From NCBI RefSeq assembly GCF_014205215.1, contig NZ_JACHNC010000001.1, positions 1,803,001-1,867,000 of the forward strand: a DNA stretch of 64,000 bases, read 5' to 3'. How positions within the stretch are numbered: position 1 is the first letter of the stretch; each line of letters begins with the position of its first letter. Positions 27,576 to 36,854 of this stretch are shown here, piece by piece. This DNA comes from Actinoplanes lobatus (GTDB lineage: Bacteria; Actinomycetota; Actinomycetes; Mycobacteriales; Micromonosporaceae). The notes under the pieces are model-generated. The model worked only from the letters and a program-made list of their open reading frames with translations, made no database searches and was not told where the DNA came from. The translations under genes were made by a program, and so were the position numbers.

Positions 27576-29242
27576 GCCATCTCCTCGAAGGTCTGGGTCA
27601 ACGCGCCGTCGGGGGCGACGGCGTTGAGCAGGTGGCCGCGCCATTCGTCGGCGGCGGCCGGGTGGTCCTCGCGCCAGTGGCAGCCGCGGGTCTCCCGGCG
27701 GGTGCGGGCCGACGCCACCAGCGCGGTGGCGACGGTGAGCAGGTTGGTGACCTCCCAGGCCGCGGTGTTCGGCCGGGACCGCTGCTCGGCGAGGCGGGTC
27801 AGCTCCTTGGCGGCGGTGGCCAGCGAGTCGGCGGAGCGCAGCACCCCGGCCCCGCGGGTCATGGCGCGCTGCAACTCGGCGCGGATCGCCGGGTCGGCGA
27901 CCCAGGCCGGGCCGGACGCCGCGGCCCGGACCGGCTCGGCCTGCGGGGGCAGCTCGCGGGCGATGTCGTCGGCGATCCGGCGGGCGAAGACCAGGCCCTC
28001 CAGCAGCGAGTTGCTGGCCAGGCGGTTGGCGCCGTGCACGCCGGTGCAGGCCACCTCGCCGCACGCGTACAGCCCGTCGATGCTGGTGCGCCCGTGCAGG
28101 TCGGTGCGCACGCCGCCGGAGGCGTAGTGGGCGGCCGGGGCGACCGGGATCAGGTCGGTGGCCGGGTCGACGCCGGCGCCCCGGGTGGACGCCATGATGG
28201 TCGGGAAGCGGCCCTCCAGGAACTCCCGACCGAGGTGGCGGGCGTCCAGGTAGACGTGGTCGGCGCCGGTGACCCGCAGCACCCGGTAGATGCCCTTGGC
28301 GACCACGTCGCGGGGCGCCAGCTCGGCCAGCTCGTGCTGCCCGACCATGAACCGCTCACCGGACTCGTCGACCAGGTGGGCGCCCTCACCGCGCAGCGCC
28401 TCACTGATCAGCGGCCGCTGGACCGGGTCCACCGCGGGAGATCCCGGAACGGGGCCGGGCGTCACGAAAGACGTGGGGTGGAACTGCACGAACTCGACGT
28501 CGGTGACCGCGGCGCCGGCCCGTAGCGCGAGCGCCACGCCGTCGCCGGTGGAGACCGACGGGTTCGTGGTGGACGAGAAGATCTGCCCCATCCCGCCGGT
28601 GGCCAGCACCACGGCCCGGGCCAGCACCGCGCCGACGCCGTCCTCGGTGCCCTCGCCGAGCACGTGCAGGGTGATCCCGCAGGCCCGGCCGTCGGCCGAG
28701 CGCATCAGGTCGAGCACGAGCGCGTGCTCCACCAGGCGGATCCACGGGTCGCGGCGGACCGCGGCGTGCAGGGCGCGCTGCACCTCGGCGCCGGTCGCGT
28801 CGCCGCCGGCGTGGACGATCCGGTCGGCGCGGTGGCCGCCCTCGCGGGTCAGCATGAGCGAGCCGTCCGGGTTGCGGTCGAACTCGGCGCCCCGGCGGAT
28901 CAGCTCCCGGATCCGGGCCGGCCCCTCCTCCACCAGCACCCGGACCGCCGCCGGGTCGCAGAGCCCGACGCCGGCGATCTCCGTGTCGTACGCGTGCGCC
29001 TGCGGCGTGTCCAGCGGGTCGAGCACCGCCGCGATCCCGCCCTGCGCCCACCGGGTGGAGCCGTCGTCGATGTTGACCTTGGTGACGACGGTGACGTGCA
29101 GACCCTGCTCGCGCAGGTAGAGGGCCGCGGTCAGCCCGGCGATACCGGAGCCGACCACGACGACGTCGGTGGTCTCGGTCCAGCCGGGCTCGGCGGCCGC
29201 GAGCCGGCGGGGCAGCGCCGGAAGATCGGCGAGAGGTGACAT
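27572..29242 (-). CDS. nadB: L-aspartate oxidase
   Basis: A 556-aa flavoprotein of the succinate dehydrogenase/fumarate reductase superfamily. The FAD Rossmann motif is VVVVGSGIAGLTAALYLRE, and the active-site region EFVQFHPTSF and GEVACTGVHGANRLASNSLLEGL are present. It oxidises L-aspartate to iminoaspartate for quinolinate synthesis. The frame continues far upstream in antisense to the lipoprotein gene, but homology begins at ATG 29242 (MSPLADLPALPRR). A short dyad, gtgt-6-acac, overlaps the region just before the ATG. It is followed by nadC. Confidence 0.94.
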   Translation of the reverse strand: MSPLADLPALPRRLAAAEPGWTETTDVVVVGSGIAGLTAALYLREQGLHVTVVTKVNIDDGSTRWAQGGIAAVLDPLDTPQAHAYDTEIAGVGLCDPAAVRVLVEEGPARIRELIRRGAEFDRNPDGSLMLTREGGHRADRIVHAGGDATGAEVQRALHAAVRRDPWIRLVEHALVLDLMRSADGRACGITLHVLGEGTEDGVGAVLARAVVLATGGMGQIFSSTTNPSVSTGDGVALALRAGAAVTDVEFVQFHPTSFVTPGPVPGSPAVDPVQRPLISEALRGEGAHLVDESGERFMVGQHELAELAPRDVVAKGIYRVLRVTGADHVYLDARHLGREFLEGRFPTIMASTRGAGVDPATDLIPVAPAAHYASGGVRTDLHGRTSIDGLYACGEVACTGVHGANRLASNSLLEGLVFARRIADDIARELPPQAEPVRAAASGPAWVADPAIRAELQRAMTRGAGVLRSADSLATAAKELTRLAEQRSRPNTAAWEVTNLLTVATALVASARTRRETRGCHWREDHPAAADEWRGHLLNAVAPDGALTQTFEEMA

Positions 29243-29304
29243 GTGTTTCAGTACACTCCGCCCCCGCGGACCGGTCGAGCCGGGGGCAGCCTCAGTGGTC
29301 ATGG

Positions 29305-30210
29305 TTACTTGTACTGGACCGGGAGGGCCTTCGTCCCCTTGCCCTTGAGCGAGGTGGTCAGATCGGACCCGTCCAGCCACAGATAGCAGCGGACCCCGTG
29401 GTCGCCCTGCCCCCACACGTCGGCGTTGCCGGGCAGCGACACCACCCCGATCCGGTACTGCAGGTTGCCGTCGAGCGGCACCCCGGCGTATTCGGCGGCC
29501 ACCTTCCGGCAGCCCTCGTGGAACTCCTCCCAGGAGGCGTCCTTCTTCGGGTAGGCGGTCCCGGCCGGGGCGGTCCAGATCCCGGCGAACTCGGCGTTGT
29601 GCTTGTCCGTGCACTTCATGGACGGCATGCTGCTGATCGCCCCGGCCTTGTCCAGCTTGATGGCGTAGCAGGTCAGCAGCAGATCGGAGTTCTTGCCGGC
29701 GAGTGCGCCACGGAGGCTGCCGGTACGCCGGGCCAGGGCGCCGTCGTTCTCGATCGAGTCGAGTTCCACCAGCTCGCAACGGAACCAGCGGGCGCCGCCG
29801 TTCCACGCGGCGGGCGAGGGGTGGGTGACGCCGATCCAGAGCCGGGCGTCGCGCCAGGGGCCACCGACGTACGCGGTGGTCTTCTCGTCGCACTCCTTGT
29901 AGGCCGCCCGTGCGGCGGCCGACGTGCCGGCCGGTGGCTGGGCGGCGTCCGCGGCGGGCTTCGGGTACTCGCCGACAGCCACGGTCTCGGTGCGGTGCTC
30001 GACGCCGCAGTCGACCTCTTCGTAGGTGGAGCGCGGCCCGGAGACGGCGAAGTTGGAGAGGTGGCACGTCTCGGCGGCCGGTACGAACCCGGTGGCCGGG
30101 GCCATCGCGCCCCAGTCGTTGGTCAGATCGCCGTCGATGTCCCGGCCGGCGCCGCAGCCGGCCACACAGAGCAGGGCGGCGATTCCTGAGATACACAGGC
30201 CGAATCGCAT
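29305..30210 (-). CDS. septum-formation-family lipoprotein
   Basis: A 301-aa lipoprotein: signal peptide with lipobox VAGC (Cys19). The exported part contains two repeats of a domain typified by TCHLSNFAV...VDCGVEHRTETVAVG, with paired cysteines and a Cys-x-x-x-His pattern, matching the actinobacterial septum-formation domain (PF13845-like); the second copy covers about 175-290. Function is not proven for the family. The ATG is preceded by GGGAGG, but that site lies within a 12-bp inverted repeat (30219-30285) that could hide it. Confidence 0.78.
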   Translation of the reverse strand: MRFGLCISGIAALLCVAGCGAGRDIDGDLTNDWGAMAPATGFVPAAETCHLSNFAVSGPRSTYEEVDCGVEHRTETVAVGEYPKPAADAAQPPAGTSAAARAAYKECDEKTTAYVGGPWRDARLWIGVTHPSPAAWNGGARWFRCELVELDSIENDGALARRTGSLRGALAGKNSDLLLTCYAIKLDKAGAISSMPSMKCTDKHNAEFAGIWTAPAGTAYPKKDASWEEFHEGCRKVAAEYAGVPLDGNLQYRIGVVSLPGNADVWGQGDHGVRCYLWLDGSDLTTSLKGKGTKALPVQYK

Positions 30211-30218
30211 GACCCGTG

Positions 30219-30285
30219 CCTCCCGAGCAGCTCGGTGACATTATCCGATTTGCCGACTATATGGGCATCGGTACTGCTCGGGAGG
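30219..30285 (-). promoter_or_regulatory. inverted repeat that could sequester the ribosome binding site
   Basis: cctcccgagcag (30219-30230) and ctgctcgggagg (30274-30285) are perfect 12-bp inverted repeats. In minus-strand RNA the downstream arm holds the GGGAGG used by the lipoprotein gene and the upstream arm is its exact complement. A TAATGT hexamer lies between the arms, so transcripts from panD read-through would be occluded while those starting inside would not. Confidence 0.5.
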
Positions 30286-30301
30286 AAGGATCGAGAAAGA
30301 G

Positions 30302-30730
30302 CTATCCCACAGCCAGGGTGAGGTCGCCGCGTACCAGGTCACCGGCCATTCCGGGAACCGCCTCGGCCGGGTCCGCGCCCAGCTCGATGACCCGGTTGTC
30401 GGCGTCCACGTGCACGACCCGCGGCTGGTAGGCGCGCGCCTCGGCGTCGTCCATCTGCCCGTACGAGATCAGGATGACCAGGTCGCCCGGGTGCACCAGA
30501 TGCGCGGCGGCCCCGTTGATGCCGATCACGCCGCTGCCCCGCTCACCGGGGATCACGTACGTCTCCAGGCGCGCCCCGTTGGTCACGTCGACGATCGCCA
30601 CCTGCTCACCGGGGATCAGGTCGGCCGCCTCGAGCAGGTCGAGGTCGACGGTGACCGAGCCGACGTAGTGCAGGTCGGCCTGCGTCACGGTGGCTCGGTG
30701 GATCTTCGACTTCAGCATGGTCCGAAGCAT
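30302..30730 (-). CDS. panD: aspartate 1-decarboxylase
   Basis: A 142-aa PanD proenzyme. The self-cleavage site Gly-Ser (HYVGSVTVD, Ser25 counted from ATG 30730) yields the pyruvoyl group; downstream [18 protein letters not shown] is conserved. It makes beta-alanine from aspartate for pantothenate. A second Met ([11 protein letters not shown]) five residues in matches the usual start and may be the true one. Its ATG overlaps the panC stop by one base (TGATG), so panC-panD are coupled. Confidence 0.95.
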   Translation of the reverse strand: MLRTMLKSKIHRATVTQADLHYVGSVTVDLDLLEAADLIPGEQVAIVDVTNGARLETYVIPGERGSGVIGINGAAAHLVHPGDLVILISYGQMDDAEARAYQPRVVHVDADNRVIELGADPAEAVPGMAGDLVRGDLTLAVG

Positions 30731-31602
30731 CAGGCGTTCTTCTCCAGGGTCAACGGGACGTTGTCGATGAGCCGGGTGGTGCCGACCCGGGCCGCCACCA
30801 GCAGGCGGGCCGGGCCCTCCTCCGGGACCGGACCGAGATCCGGGCCGGTCAGTTCCAGGTAGTCCACGCGTACCCCCGGCTCGTCCGCCAGGATCTTGCG
30901 GGCGACGGCCAGGACCGACGCGGGGTCGCGCCGCACGGCGCCCTCACGCAGGGCGCGGGACAGGGTCAGAGCGGACCGCCGCTGGTCCGGCGAGAGATAC
31001 CCGTTACGGCTGGAGAGCGCCAGACCGTCCCCTTCGCGTACGGTGGGGACGCCCACGATCTCGACGGGCAACTCCAGGTCGCGCGCCATTCGCCGGATCA
31101 GCGCCAGCTGCTGGAAGTCCTTCTCGCCGAAGTAGGCGACACCGGCCCGGGTGAGCATCAGCAGCTTCTCGACCACGGTGAGCATCCCGGAGAAGTGGCC
31201 GGGGCGGCTCGCACCCTCCAGGATCTCGCCGAGCGGGCCCGGGTGCATGGTGATCGACGGCTGCCCGTACGGGTAGACGTCGTCCCGTCCCGGCGCGAAC
31301 ACCACGTCGGCGCCCTCGGCCCGGCAGGCGGCGAGGTCCTCGTCCAGGGTGCGCGGGTACTTCTCGTAGTCCTCGTTCGGCCCGAACTGCAACGGGTTGA
31401 CGAAGATCGTCACGACCACGAACGGGGACCGCTCCCGGGCCACCCGCATCAACTGCCGGTGCCCCTCGTGCAGGGCGCCCATGGTCATCACGACGGCGAT
31501 CTCCCCCGGCGCGGCGTCCAGGGCGGCCGCCAGCTCGGCCCGGGTGTGCACCAAATTCGTCACGCGGTGCCTCTCGTGCTCGGTCGCGGTGCGGTCGGTC
31601 AC
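30730..31602 (-). CDS. panC: pantothenate synthetase
   Basis: A 290-aa ATP-dependent ligase joining pantoate and beta-alanine. The HIGH-like motif [51 protein letters not shown] and the KMSKS-equivalent SSRNGYLS are present. The family core begins at [12 protein letters not shown], so the first 17 residues from ATG 31602 are an extension that overlaps the DUF2520 stop (ATGA). Confidence 0.95.
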   Translation of the reverse strand: MTDRTATEHERHRVTNLVHTRAELAAALDAAPGEIAVVMTMGALHEGHRQLMRVARERSPFVVVTIFVNPLQFGPNEDYEKYPRTLDEDLAACRAEGADVVFAPGRDDVYPYGQPSITMHPGPLGEILEGASRPGHFSGMLTVVEKLLMLTRAGVAYFGEKDFQQLALIRRMARDLELPVEIVGVPTVREGDGLALSSRNGYLSPDQRRSALTLSRALREGAVRRDPASVLAVARKILADEPGVRVDYLELTGPDLGPVPEEGPARLLVAARVGTTRLIDNVPLTLEKNA

Positions 31603-32456
31603 GCGTTGCTCCCCACCGCGGCACGGGACAGGACGTCGAGCAGGGCGGTGGCGTCCTGCGGGCGCAGCCGGCCGGAGGCGATCGCCCGGTCGGCGGTGCG
31701 CCGGGCCATCGCCAGGTACGCCGGCAGCGCCTCGGCCGGCATCCGGTCCAGGTGCTTGCCGACCGTGCCGGCGTCGCCCCGGGAGACCGGCCCGGTCAGC
31801 GCGGCGTCACCCATCCGCAGCGCGTTGTCCAGCGCCGCGGTCAGCAGCGGGGCCAGCACCCGGCCCGGCTCGCCGACGCCGGCCGCGCGCAGCACGTCGG
31901 CCGCCTCGTTGACCAGGGTGACCAGGTGGTTCGCGCCGTGCGCCAGAGCCGCGTGGTAGACCGGGCGGGACTCCTCGGCGATCCACTCGGGCACGCCGCC
32001 CAGATCGGCGACCAGCCGGGTCGCGAAGGCGCGGTCCGGGGCGGTCACCCCCCAGGCGATGCCGGGAAGCCGGTCCAGGTCGGTGTCCGCGCCGGTGAAG
32101 GTCATCGCGGGGTGCAGGGCCATGCCGTTCACATCGCCCAGTACGGCCAGCCCGTGAGCCCCTGAGGTGTGCGCCACCACCGGGCCCCGGTGCAGCGCCC
32201 CGGTCCGGTCGAGGCCGGCGACCACACCGGCGAGCATGTCGTCCGGGACCGCGAGCAGCAGCAGATCGGTGGCCGCGCGGGCCACCTCGTCGGCGGGGAG
32301 GATCGCGGCGTCCGGCAGCAGGCGGGCGGCCCGCTCGCGGGAGGCGGCGGAGACCGCGGCGGCGGCGACCACCCGGTGGCCCGCCGCGTTCAGGGCCGCG
32401 CCGAGCACGGCGCCGACCCGGCCGGCGCCCACGACGCCGACGGTCAAAGCTCTCAT
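31599..32456 (-). CDS. Rossmann-fold DUF2520 protein (oxidoreductase-like)
   Basis: A 285-aa protein with N-terminal NAD(P)-binding [20 protein letters not shown] and a C-terminal helical DUF2520 domain ([27 protein letters not shown]). The architecture resembles 6-phosphogluconate dehydrogenase-like reductases such as ketopantoate reductase. Being the first gene of the DUF2520-panC-panD unit with a 4-bp overlap to panC, it is a reasonable candidate for ketopantoate reduction, but this has not been shown for the family to my knowledge. Confidence 0.85.
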   Translation of the reverse strand: MRALTVGVVGAGRVGAVLGAALNAAGHRVVAAAAVSAASRERAARLLPDAAILPADEVARAATDLLLLAVPDDMLAGVVAGLDRTGALHRGPVVAHTSGAHGLAVLGDVNGMALHPAMTFTGADTDLDRLPGIAWGVTAPDRAFATRLVADLGGVPEWIAEESRPVYHAALAHGANHLVTLVNEAADVLRAAGVGEPGRVLAPLLTAALDNALRMGDAALTGPVSRGDAGTVGKHLDRMPAEALPAYLAMARRTADRAIASGRLRPQDATALLDVLSRAAVGSNA

Positions 32457-32663
32457 CTTCGGATCCAGTCCTCGTGGAAGGGGTACCGGTCGGACGGCCA
32501 GTATGCGCCGCGTTCACACGGACGTAGCAATGGCGTGTGAGTTACCGCACGGGGTTGAGCCCGGGCACCCACTCACGCCCGGATGCGGGCGCTACGGCCC
32601 GGTGTTGCAGCGGCGCCGCGACCGCCCACGGCGGTACGGGTAGGCGTACGAAAGGATGGGTTC

Positions 32664-33644
32664 ATGGGGTTGGGGTGGCGGCCGGCCATGCAGGCGGCGC
32701 TCTACGGCAGTGACGGTTTCTTCGTGCGGGCGAGCGAGGGGCCTCGTGATCATTTCCGGACCAGCGTGCACTCGTCGCCGTTGTTCGCCGGGGCGATCGC
32801 CCGGCTGGTGGAGCGGGTTGACGCGGCGCTCGGGCATCCGGCCGCGTTCGACCTGGTGGATGTGGGAGCCGGCCGCGGGGAGTTGATCACCGCACTGCTG
32901 GCAGCGCTGCCGGAGGAGCTGGCCGGGCGGGTGCGGGCGACCGCGGTGGAGATCGCGCCGCAGCCGATCGGGCTCGACCCGGCGATTCGCTGGCGGCGGG
33001 AGATCCCGGAATCGATCACCGGACTCCTGGTGGCTACCGAATGGCTGGACAACGTGCCGCTCGACGTCCTCGAGACCGACGACGACGGGCTCCTGCGGAC
33101 GGTGCTCGTGGACCCGGCGACCGGCGCCGAGACGCTCGGCGCGGAAGCGGACCCGGCCGATCGTTCCTGGGCCGGCCGCTGGTGGCCGGGAGAGGGCCGG
33201 ATCGAGGTGGGCCGGCCCCGCGACGAGGCGTGGGCGGAAGCGGTCGGCTCGATCGAGCGGGGTGCCGCGCTCTGCGTCGACTACGGGCATGTGAAGACGG
33301 AGCGGCCGGTGTTCGGGACGCTGACCGGATTCCGGCAGGGGCGGCAGGTCCCACCGGTGCCGGACGGCGGCTGCGACGTCACGGCGCACGTGGCGATGGA
33401 CGCGGTGGCCGCGGCGGCCGGCGTTCCCCATCGGATGGTGCGGCAGCGGGAGGCGCTGCGGGCGCTCGGTGTGGACGGTGCCCGGCCGTCGCTGGAGACC
33501 GCCCGGACCGATCCGGCGGGCTATCTGCGGGCGCTGTCCGCGGCGGGGGCGGCGGCCGAGCTGACCGATCCGGCCGGACTCGGCGGACACTGGTGGCTCT
33601 GGCACGGTGTCGGCCTCGGCGACCATGGCACGATGCTCTGGTGA
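32664..33644 (+). CDS. MidA/NDUFAF7-family SAM-dependent methyltransferase
   Basis: A 326-aa protein with SAM motif [19 protein letters not shown] and the MidA hallmarks [20 protein letters not shown] near the N-terminus, [14 protein letters not shown], and CVDYGH in the second half. In mitochondria the family methylates a conserved arginine of the complex I 49-kDa subunit (NDUFS2, the NuoD homologue). The next gene here encodes a NuoD and overlaps by four bases (GTGA), so it is a likely substrate. ATG 32664 follows gaaagga. Confidence 0.85.
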   Translation: MGLGWRPAMQAALYGSDGFFVRASEGPRDHFRTSVHSSPLFAGAIARLVERVDAALGHPAAFDLVDVGAGRGELITALLAALPEELAGRVRATAVEIAPQPIGLDPAIRWRREIPESITGLLVATEWLDNVPLDVLETDDDGLLRTVLVDPATGAETLGAEADPADRSWAGRWWPGEGRIEVGRPRDEAWAEAVGSIERGAALCVDYGHVKTERPVFGTLTGFRQGRQVPPVPDGGCDVTAHVAMDAVAAAAGVPHRMVRQREALRALGVDGARPSLETARTDPAGYLRALSAAGAAAELTDPAGLGGHWWLWHGVGLGDHGTMLW

Positions 33645-34786
33645 GCGAGACGCTGCGGGAGATGACCGTCGGGACCGGCTCCGGGCTCGACACCGCCGAC
33701 ATGGTGCTCAACATCGGGCCGCAACACCCCTCCACGCACGGCGTGCTGCGGCTGAAGCTGACCCTGGACGGCGAGCGGGTGGTCGCCTGCGAGCCGATCG
33801 TCGGCTACATGCACCGTGGTGCCGAGAAGCTGTTCGAGGTGCGCGACTACCGGCAGATCATCATGCTGGCGAACCGGCACGACTGGCTGTCCGCCTTCTC
33901 CAACGAACTGGGCGTTGTCCTCGCCGTGGAACGGCTGATGGGCATCGAGGTGCCGGAGCGGGCCACCTGGCTGCGGATGGCCCTCGCCGAGCTGAACCGG
34001 GTGCTCAACCACCTGATGTTCCTCGGCTCCTATCCGCTGGAGATCGGCGCGATCACGCCGATGTTCTACGCCTTCCGTGAGCGGGAGACGTTGCAGGCGG
34101 TGATGGAGGAGGTCTCCGGCGGCCGGATCCACTACATGTTCAACCGGATCGGCGGGCTGAAGGAGGAGGTCCCGGCCGGCTGGACCAAGCGGGCCCGGCA
34201 GGCCGTCGCGGCGGTCCGCAAGCGGATGCCCGACCTCGACGGCATCATTCACCGCAACGACATCTTCATGGCCCGGACGGTCGGGGTCGGCGTGCTCAGC
34301 GCCGAGGACGCGGCCGCCTACGGCGCCTCCGGTCCGGTCGCCCGGGCGAGTGGTCTTGATTTCGACGTACGCCGGGACGAGCCCTACCTCTTCTATGAGG
34401 AGTTGCAGGTGCCGGTGGTGACCAAGACCGCCGGGGACTGCCACGCCCGGTTCGAGGTGCTGCTGGAGCAGGTGTACGTCTCCCTCGACCTGATCGACGC
34501 CTGCCTGGACCGGGTGGAGCGGATCGGTGGACCGGTCAACGTGCGGCTGCCCAAGGTGGTGAAGGCGCCGGAGGGGCACACCTACGCGTGGACCGAGAAC
34601 CCGCTCGGGGTGAACGGCTACTACCTGGTGTCCCGGGGCGAGAAGACGCCGTGGCGGCTCAAACTGCGGACCGCCTCCTTCGCCAACGTGCAGGCGCTGG
34701 CCACGCTCATCCCGGGCTGCCTGGTCCCCGACCTGATCGCCATCCTCGGGTCGATGTTCTTCGTGGTCGGCGACATCGACAAGTAG
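33641..34786 (+). CDS. nuoD: orphan NADH-quinone oxidoreductase subunit D
   Basis: A 381-aa NuoD (49-kDa) homologue spanning the full domain. [15 protein letters not shown] keeps the quinone-site histidine, and [13 protein letters not shown] keeps the arginine targeted by NDUFAF7 in mitochondria. However, the canonical LDY tyrosine of the quinone pocket is replaced (NRHDWLSAF) and the canonical LDIGA aspartate is Glu ([10 protein letters not shown]). No other nuo genes are nearby, so it resembles the second, solitary nuoD of streptomycetes. Start GTG 33641 overlaps the midA stop. It may serve an alternative complex I-like assembly or an assembly/scavenger role. Confidence 0.9.
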   Translation: MSETLREMTVGTGSGLDTADMVLNIGPQHPSTHGVLRLKLTLDGERVVACEPIVGYMHRGAEKLFEVRDYRQIIMLANRHDWLSAFSNELGVVLAVERLMGIEVPERATWLRMALAELNRVLNHLMFLGSYPLEIGAITPMFYAFRERETLQAVMEEVSGGRIHYMFNRIGGLKEEVPAGWTKRARQAVAAVRKRMPDLDGIIHRNDIFMARTVGVGVLSAEDAAAYGASGPVARASGLDFDVRRDEPYLFYEELQVPVVTKTAGDCHARFEVLLEQVYVSLDLIDACLDRVERIGGPVNVRLPKVVKAPEGHTYAWTENPLGVNGYYLVSRGEKTPWRLKLRTASFANVQALATLIPGCLVPDLIAILGSMFFVVGDIDK

Positions 34787-34790
34787 CCGT

Positions 34791-35882
34791 CTACCAGCTG
34801 TCCTGGTTGCTGTAGCCGGGATAGTTCGCGAAATCGGCGAGGGTGCCGACGTTGGTGTCGTTCGCGGACGGGCGGTGGCGGCGGGCCTTGTAGTCGGCGG
34901 TCGGCTCCTCGTAGCCGTTGGCACCGGCGTAGCCGTCGACGGCACCGAAGTCGCCGTCCGGGGCCTCGGGGCGGCCGTACTGCGGACCGGGCCGGACCGC
35001 CGCGGCGGCACGGGCGGCCGGGGGCGCCATCATGCCGTTCGGGCCGGGCGGAGCGACCGCGGCGGCGGCTCTGGGCCGTTGCGGCGGCGTGGCGGCAGCG
35101 GCGACCGGCGCCGGGCCGGGCATCGGCACACCGCCGGGCATCGGGACAGCTGCCGCGGCGACCCGGGCGGCTCCCGTGGCGGGCGGCGGCGGGACCGCGG
35201 CGCTCGCCCGGCCGGCGGGGGCGCTGCTGCGGGCGGGTGAGACCGGGTGGACGATGCCGGGCACCGAGGCGCGGCCGTTGGTCGGTTGCGGCGCGAAGTC
35301 CGGCTGGTAGTCCTCGTACCCGGTCTGGTCGTAGCCGGTCTGCTCGTCATAACCGGTCTGGTCGTACCCGGTCTGGTCGTACCCGCCCTGGTCATAGCCG
35401 TCGTAGGCGCCGGGCGAGACCGGCTGCGGGACGAGATCCGCGTGCGCGAACTCCGGCTGGGGCTCGTAGCCCGGCTGGTGCACGAACTGCGGCCGGTGCC
35501 CGTAGTCGGGCTCCGGCGGCGGTGCGGCGACCTGCGCCCGCCCTCCGGAGTTGCGCACGGGCAGGGGCGGTCGCGGCTCGGCCGGGGCCGGCGCCGGAGC
35601 GGCCTGGGCGAACTCGGCGCGCAACTCCCGCCGGAGAGCATCGACCTCCTGGGCGACCCGGTCCTCGATGTCCATCCGGAGGAGCACCGGATCGCTGCGG
35701 ACCAGCACCGACGCGCCGATCAGCACGACGCTGACCGCGATCAGCAGGATCGCGAACCGGACCGAGTTCGAGTTGCCGCCGATCAGCACGATGGCGGCCG
35801 ACATCGGGGCGAGGACAACCCCCGCCCAGACGAGGCCACGGAGCAGCCGTGCGCTGTGTCCTTGGGTCTCCCGTTCCGGCAT
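34791..35882 (-). CDS. membrane protein with long Tyr/Gln/Pro-rich disordered tail
   Basis: A 363-aa protein. Two N-terminal TM helices (LVWAGVVLAPMSAAIVLIG, FAILLIAVSVVLIGASVLV) are followed by a short coiled coil (DIEDRVAQEVDALRRELRAEF) and about 250 residues of low complexity. These include a run of GYDQ/GYDQTGYD repeats (about residues 165-200) and Ala/Pro blocks. The cytoplasmic tail could phase-separate or bind partners through the tyrosines. ATG 35882 fits; a longer upstream frame is not supported. Function unknown. Converges on nuoD with four bases between stops. Confidence 0.7.
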   Translation of the reverse strand: MPERETQGHSARLLRGLVWAGVVLAPMSAAIVLIGGNSNSVRFAILLIAVSVVLIGASVLVRSDPVLLRMDIEDRVAQEVDALRRELRAEFAQAAPAPAPAEPRPPLPVRNSGGRAQVAAPPPEPDYGHRPQFVHQPGYEPQPEFAHADLVPQPVSPGAYDGYDQGGYDQTGYDQTGYDEQTGYDQTGYEDYQPDFAPQPTNGRASVPGIVHPVSPARSSAPAGRASAAVPPPPATGAARVAAAAVPMPGGVPMPGPAPVAAAATPPQRPRAAAAVAPPGPNGMMAPPAARAAAAVRPGPQYGRPEAPDGDFGAVDGYAGANGYEEPTADYKARRHRPSANDTNVGTLADFANYPGYSNQDSW

Positions 35883-35992
35883 GGCCGCAGATGTTACCGA
35901 GAGTGCGGCCCGGACAAAACCATCCGTCGCGGGACGGCATGAACCGGCCGTGGCCTCGCCCTTCGGTGAGGCCACGGAACCGGCTGCCGGAA

Positions 35993-36484
35993 TCAGCGGG
36001 TGCCGCGCCAGCCGCCGAGCGAGGCGAGGCCGACGATCCAGCCGGTGAACAGGCCGTACTGGGTGCCCGCGCCGGCCGCGTTGAACGCGCCGAGCAGGGA
36101 CGGGTTGCTGAGGAAGAGGGTGGCCAGCAGGGCGGCGAATCCGCCCGCGAAGATGTACGCGGCCCAGCCGGCGAAGAACTGACTGATCGTGCCGCGCGCC
36201 CGGGCCAGCTGCGAACCGGGCAGCAGGTAGAGGAAGAGCGCGGTCAGCACGACCACCAGGATCGCCTTGAGGTCGCCGACGATCACGTCACGCAACGAGT
36301 CGTCGGTGTCGAAACTCCAGTGCGGCCAGGCCAGCAGCCGCAGCCACCAGCCGCCCGCGGTGTCGGGGGACGTGTTCTCCTGGGCCCAGTCCGCATACCA
36401 CGGGCTGCCGAAGACCAGGACGAGTACGAGTGCGGCAAGAGTGCCCGCACCGGGTGCGGTCTTGTACCGGTTACCGAGAGCCAT
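35993..36484 (-). CDS. small integral membrane protein, unknown
   Basis: A 163-aa protein with about four TM helices (TLAALVLVLVFGSPWY, AILVVVLTALFLYLLPG, QFFAGWAAYIFAGGFAALLATLFL, YGLFTGWIVGLASLGGW). I do not recognise the family. ATG 36484 is preferred to in-frame GTG 36502, although neither has a strong ribosome site. It lies between two other membrane or unknown genes on the same strand, possibly one transcription unit. Confidence 0.65.
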   Translation of the reverse strand: MALGNRYKTAPGAGTLAALVLVLVFGSPWYADWAQENTSPDTAGGWWLRLLAWPHWSFDTDDSLRDVIVGDLKAILVVVLTALFLYLLPGSQLARARGTISQFFAGWAAYIFAGGFAALLATLFLSNPSLLGAFNAAGAGTQYGLFTGWIVGLASLGGWRGTR

Positions 36485-36529
36485 GCACCCGCGAATTCCC
36501 ACGGGGGCATGATTTTCAAACGATGACGG

Positions 36530-36814
36530 TCACTGCTTGCTGAGGTAGTCGATGAACGCCGCCCGCAGCAGTGGCTCCTGCACCCCGAGATCGCGGCCGT
36601 CGAACTCGCGCCACAGGGCGACCGCCTCGTCGACGGTGGGGCCGATCGAGTTGGGCGCCCCGTCCAGCGAGGCGGCGTCGGCCGCGTCCGGCAGGTGCCG
36701 CAGCACCGCCCAGAAGAAGGCGATGTCGTGTTTCTCCCGCGCCTTGGTGAACGCCTGCACACGCAGGACCTCGGTGGGCAGGGCGTCCAGTTCCGCAAAG
36801 CTTTGCGAGGTCAT
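36530..36814 (-). CDS. conserved small helical protein, unknown (94 aa)
   Basis: A soluble, mostly helical protein (AELDALPTEVLRVQAFTKAR, DIAFFWAVLRHLPDAAD, EPLLRAAFIDYLSKQ). No family recognised. ATG 36814 is placed seven bases after a TATGCT hexamer, the leaderless pattern; an ATG four codons upstream (36826) overlaps that hexamer and is less likely. Confidence 0.7.
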   Translation of the reverse strand: MTSQSFAELDALPTEVLRVQAFTKAREKHDIAFFWAVLRHLPDAADAASLDGAPNSIGPTVDEAVALWREFDGRDLGVQEPLLRAAFIDYLSKQ

Positions 36815-36827
36815 GTCCGAAAGCATA
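36815..36827 (-). promoter_or_regulatory. -10 hexamer for leaderless transcription
   Basis: On the minus strand TATGCT (36827-36822) precedes ATG 36814 by seven bases, with no Shine-Dalgarno site. This is the actinobacterial leaderless promoter arrangement. No convincing -35 was found. Confidence 0.4.
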
Positions 36828-36854
36828 GGTCAGCAGGTGGCACCCCACCGGCCG

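Noticed and set aside
27572..30241. 889-aa fusion upstream of NadB
   Set aside because: The extra upstream frame is antisense to, or out of frame with, the septum-formation lipoprotein gene; NadB homology begins at ATG 29242.
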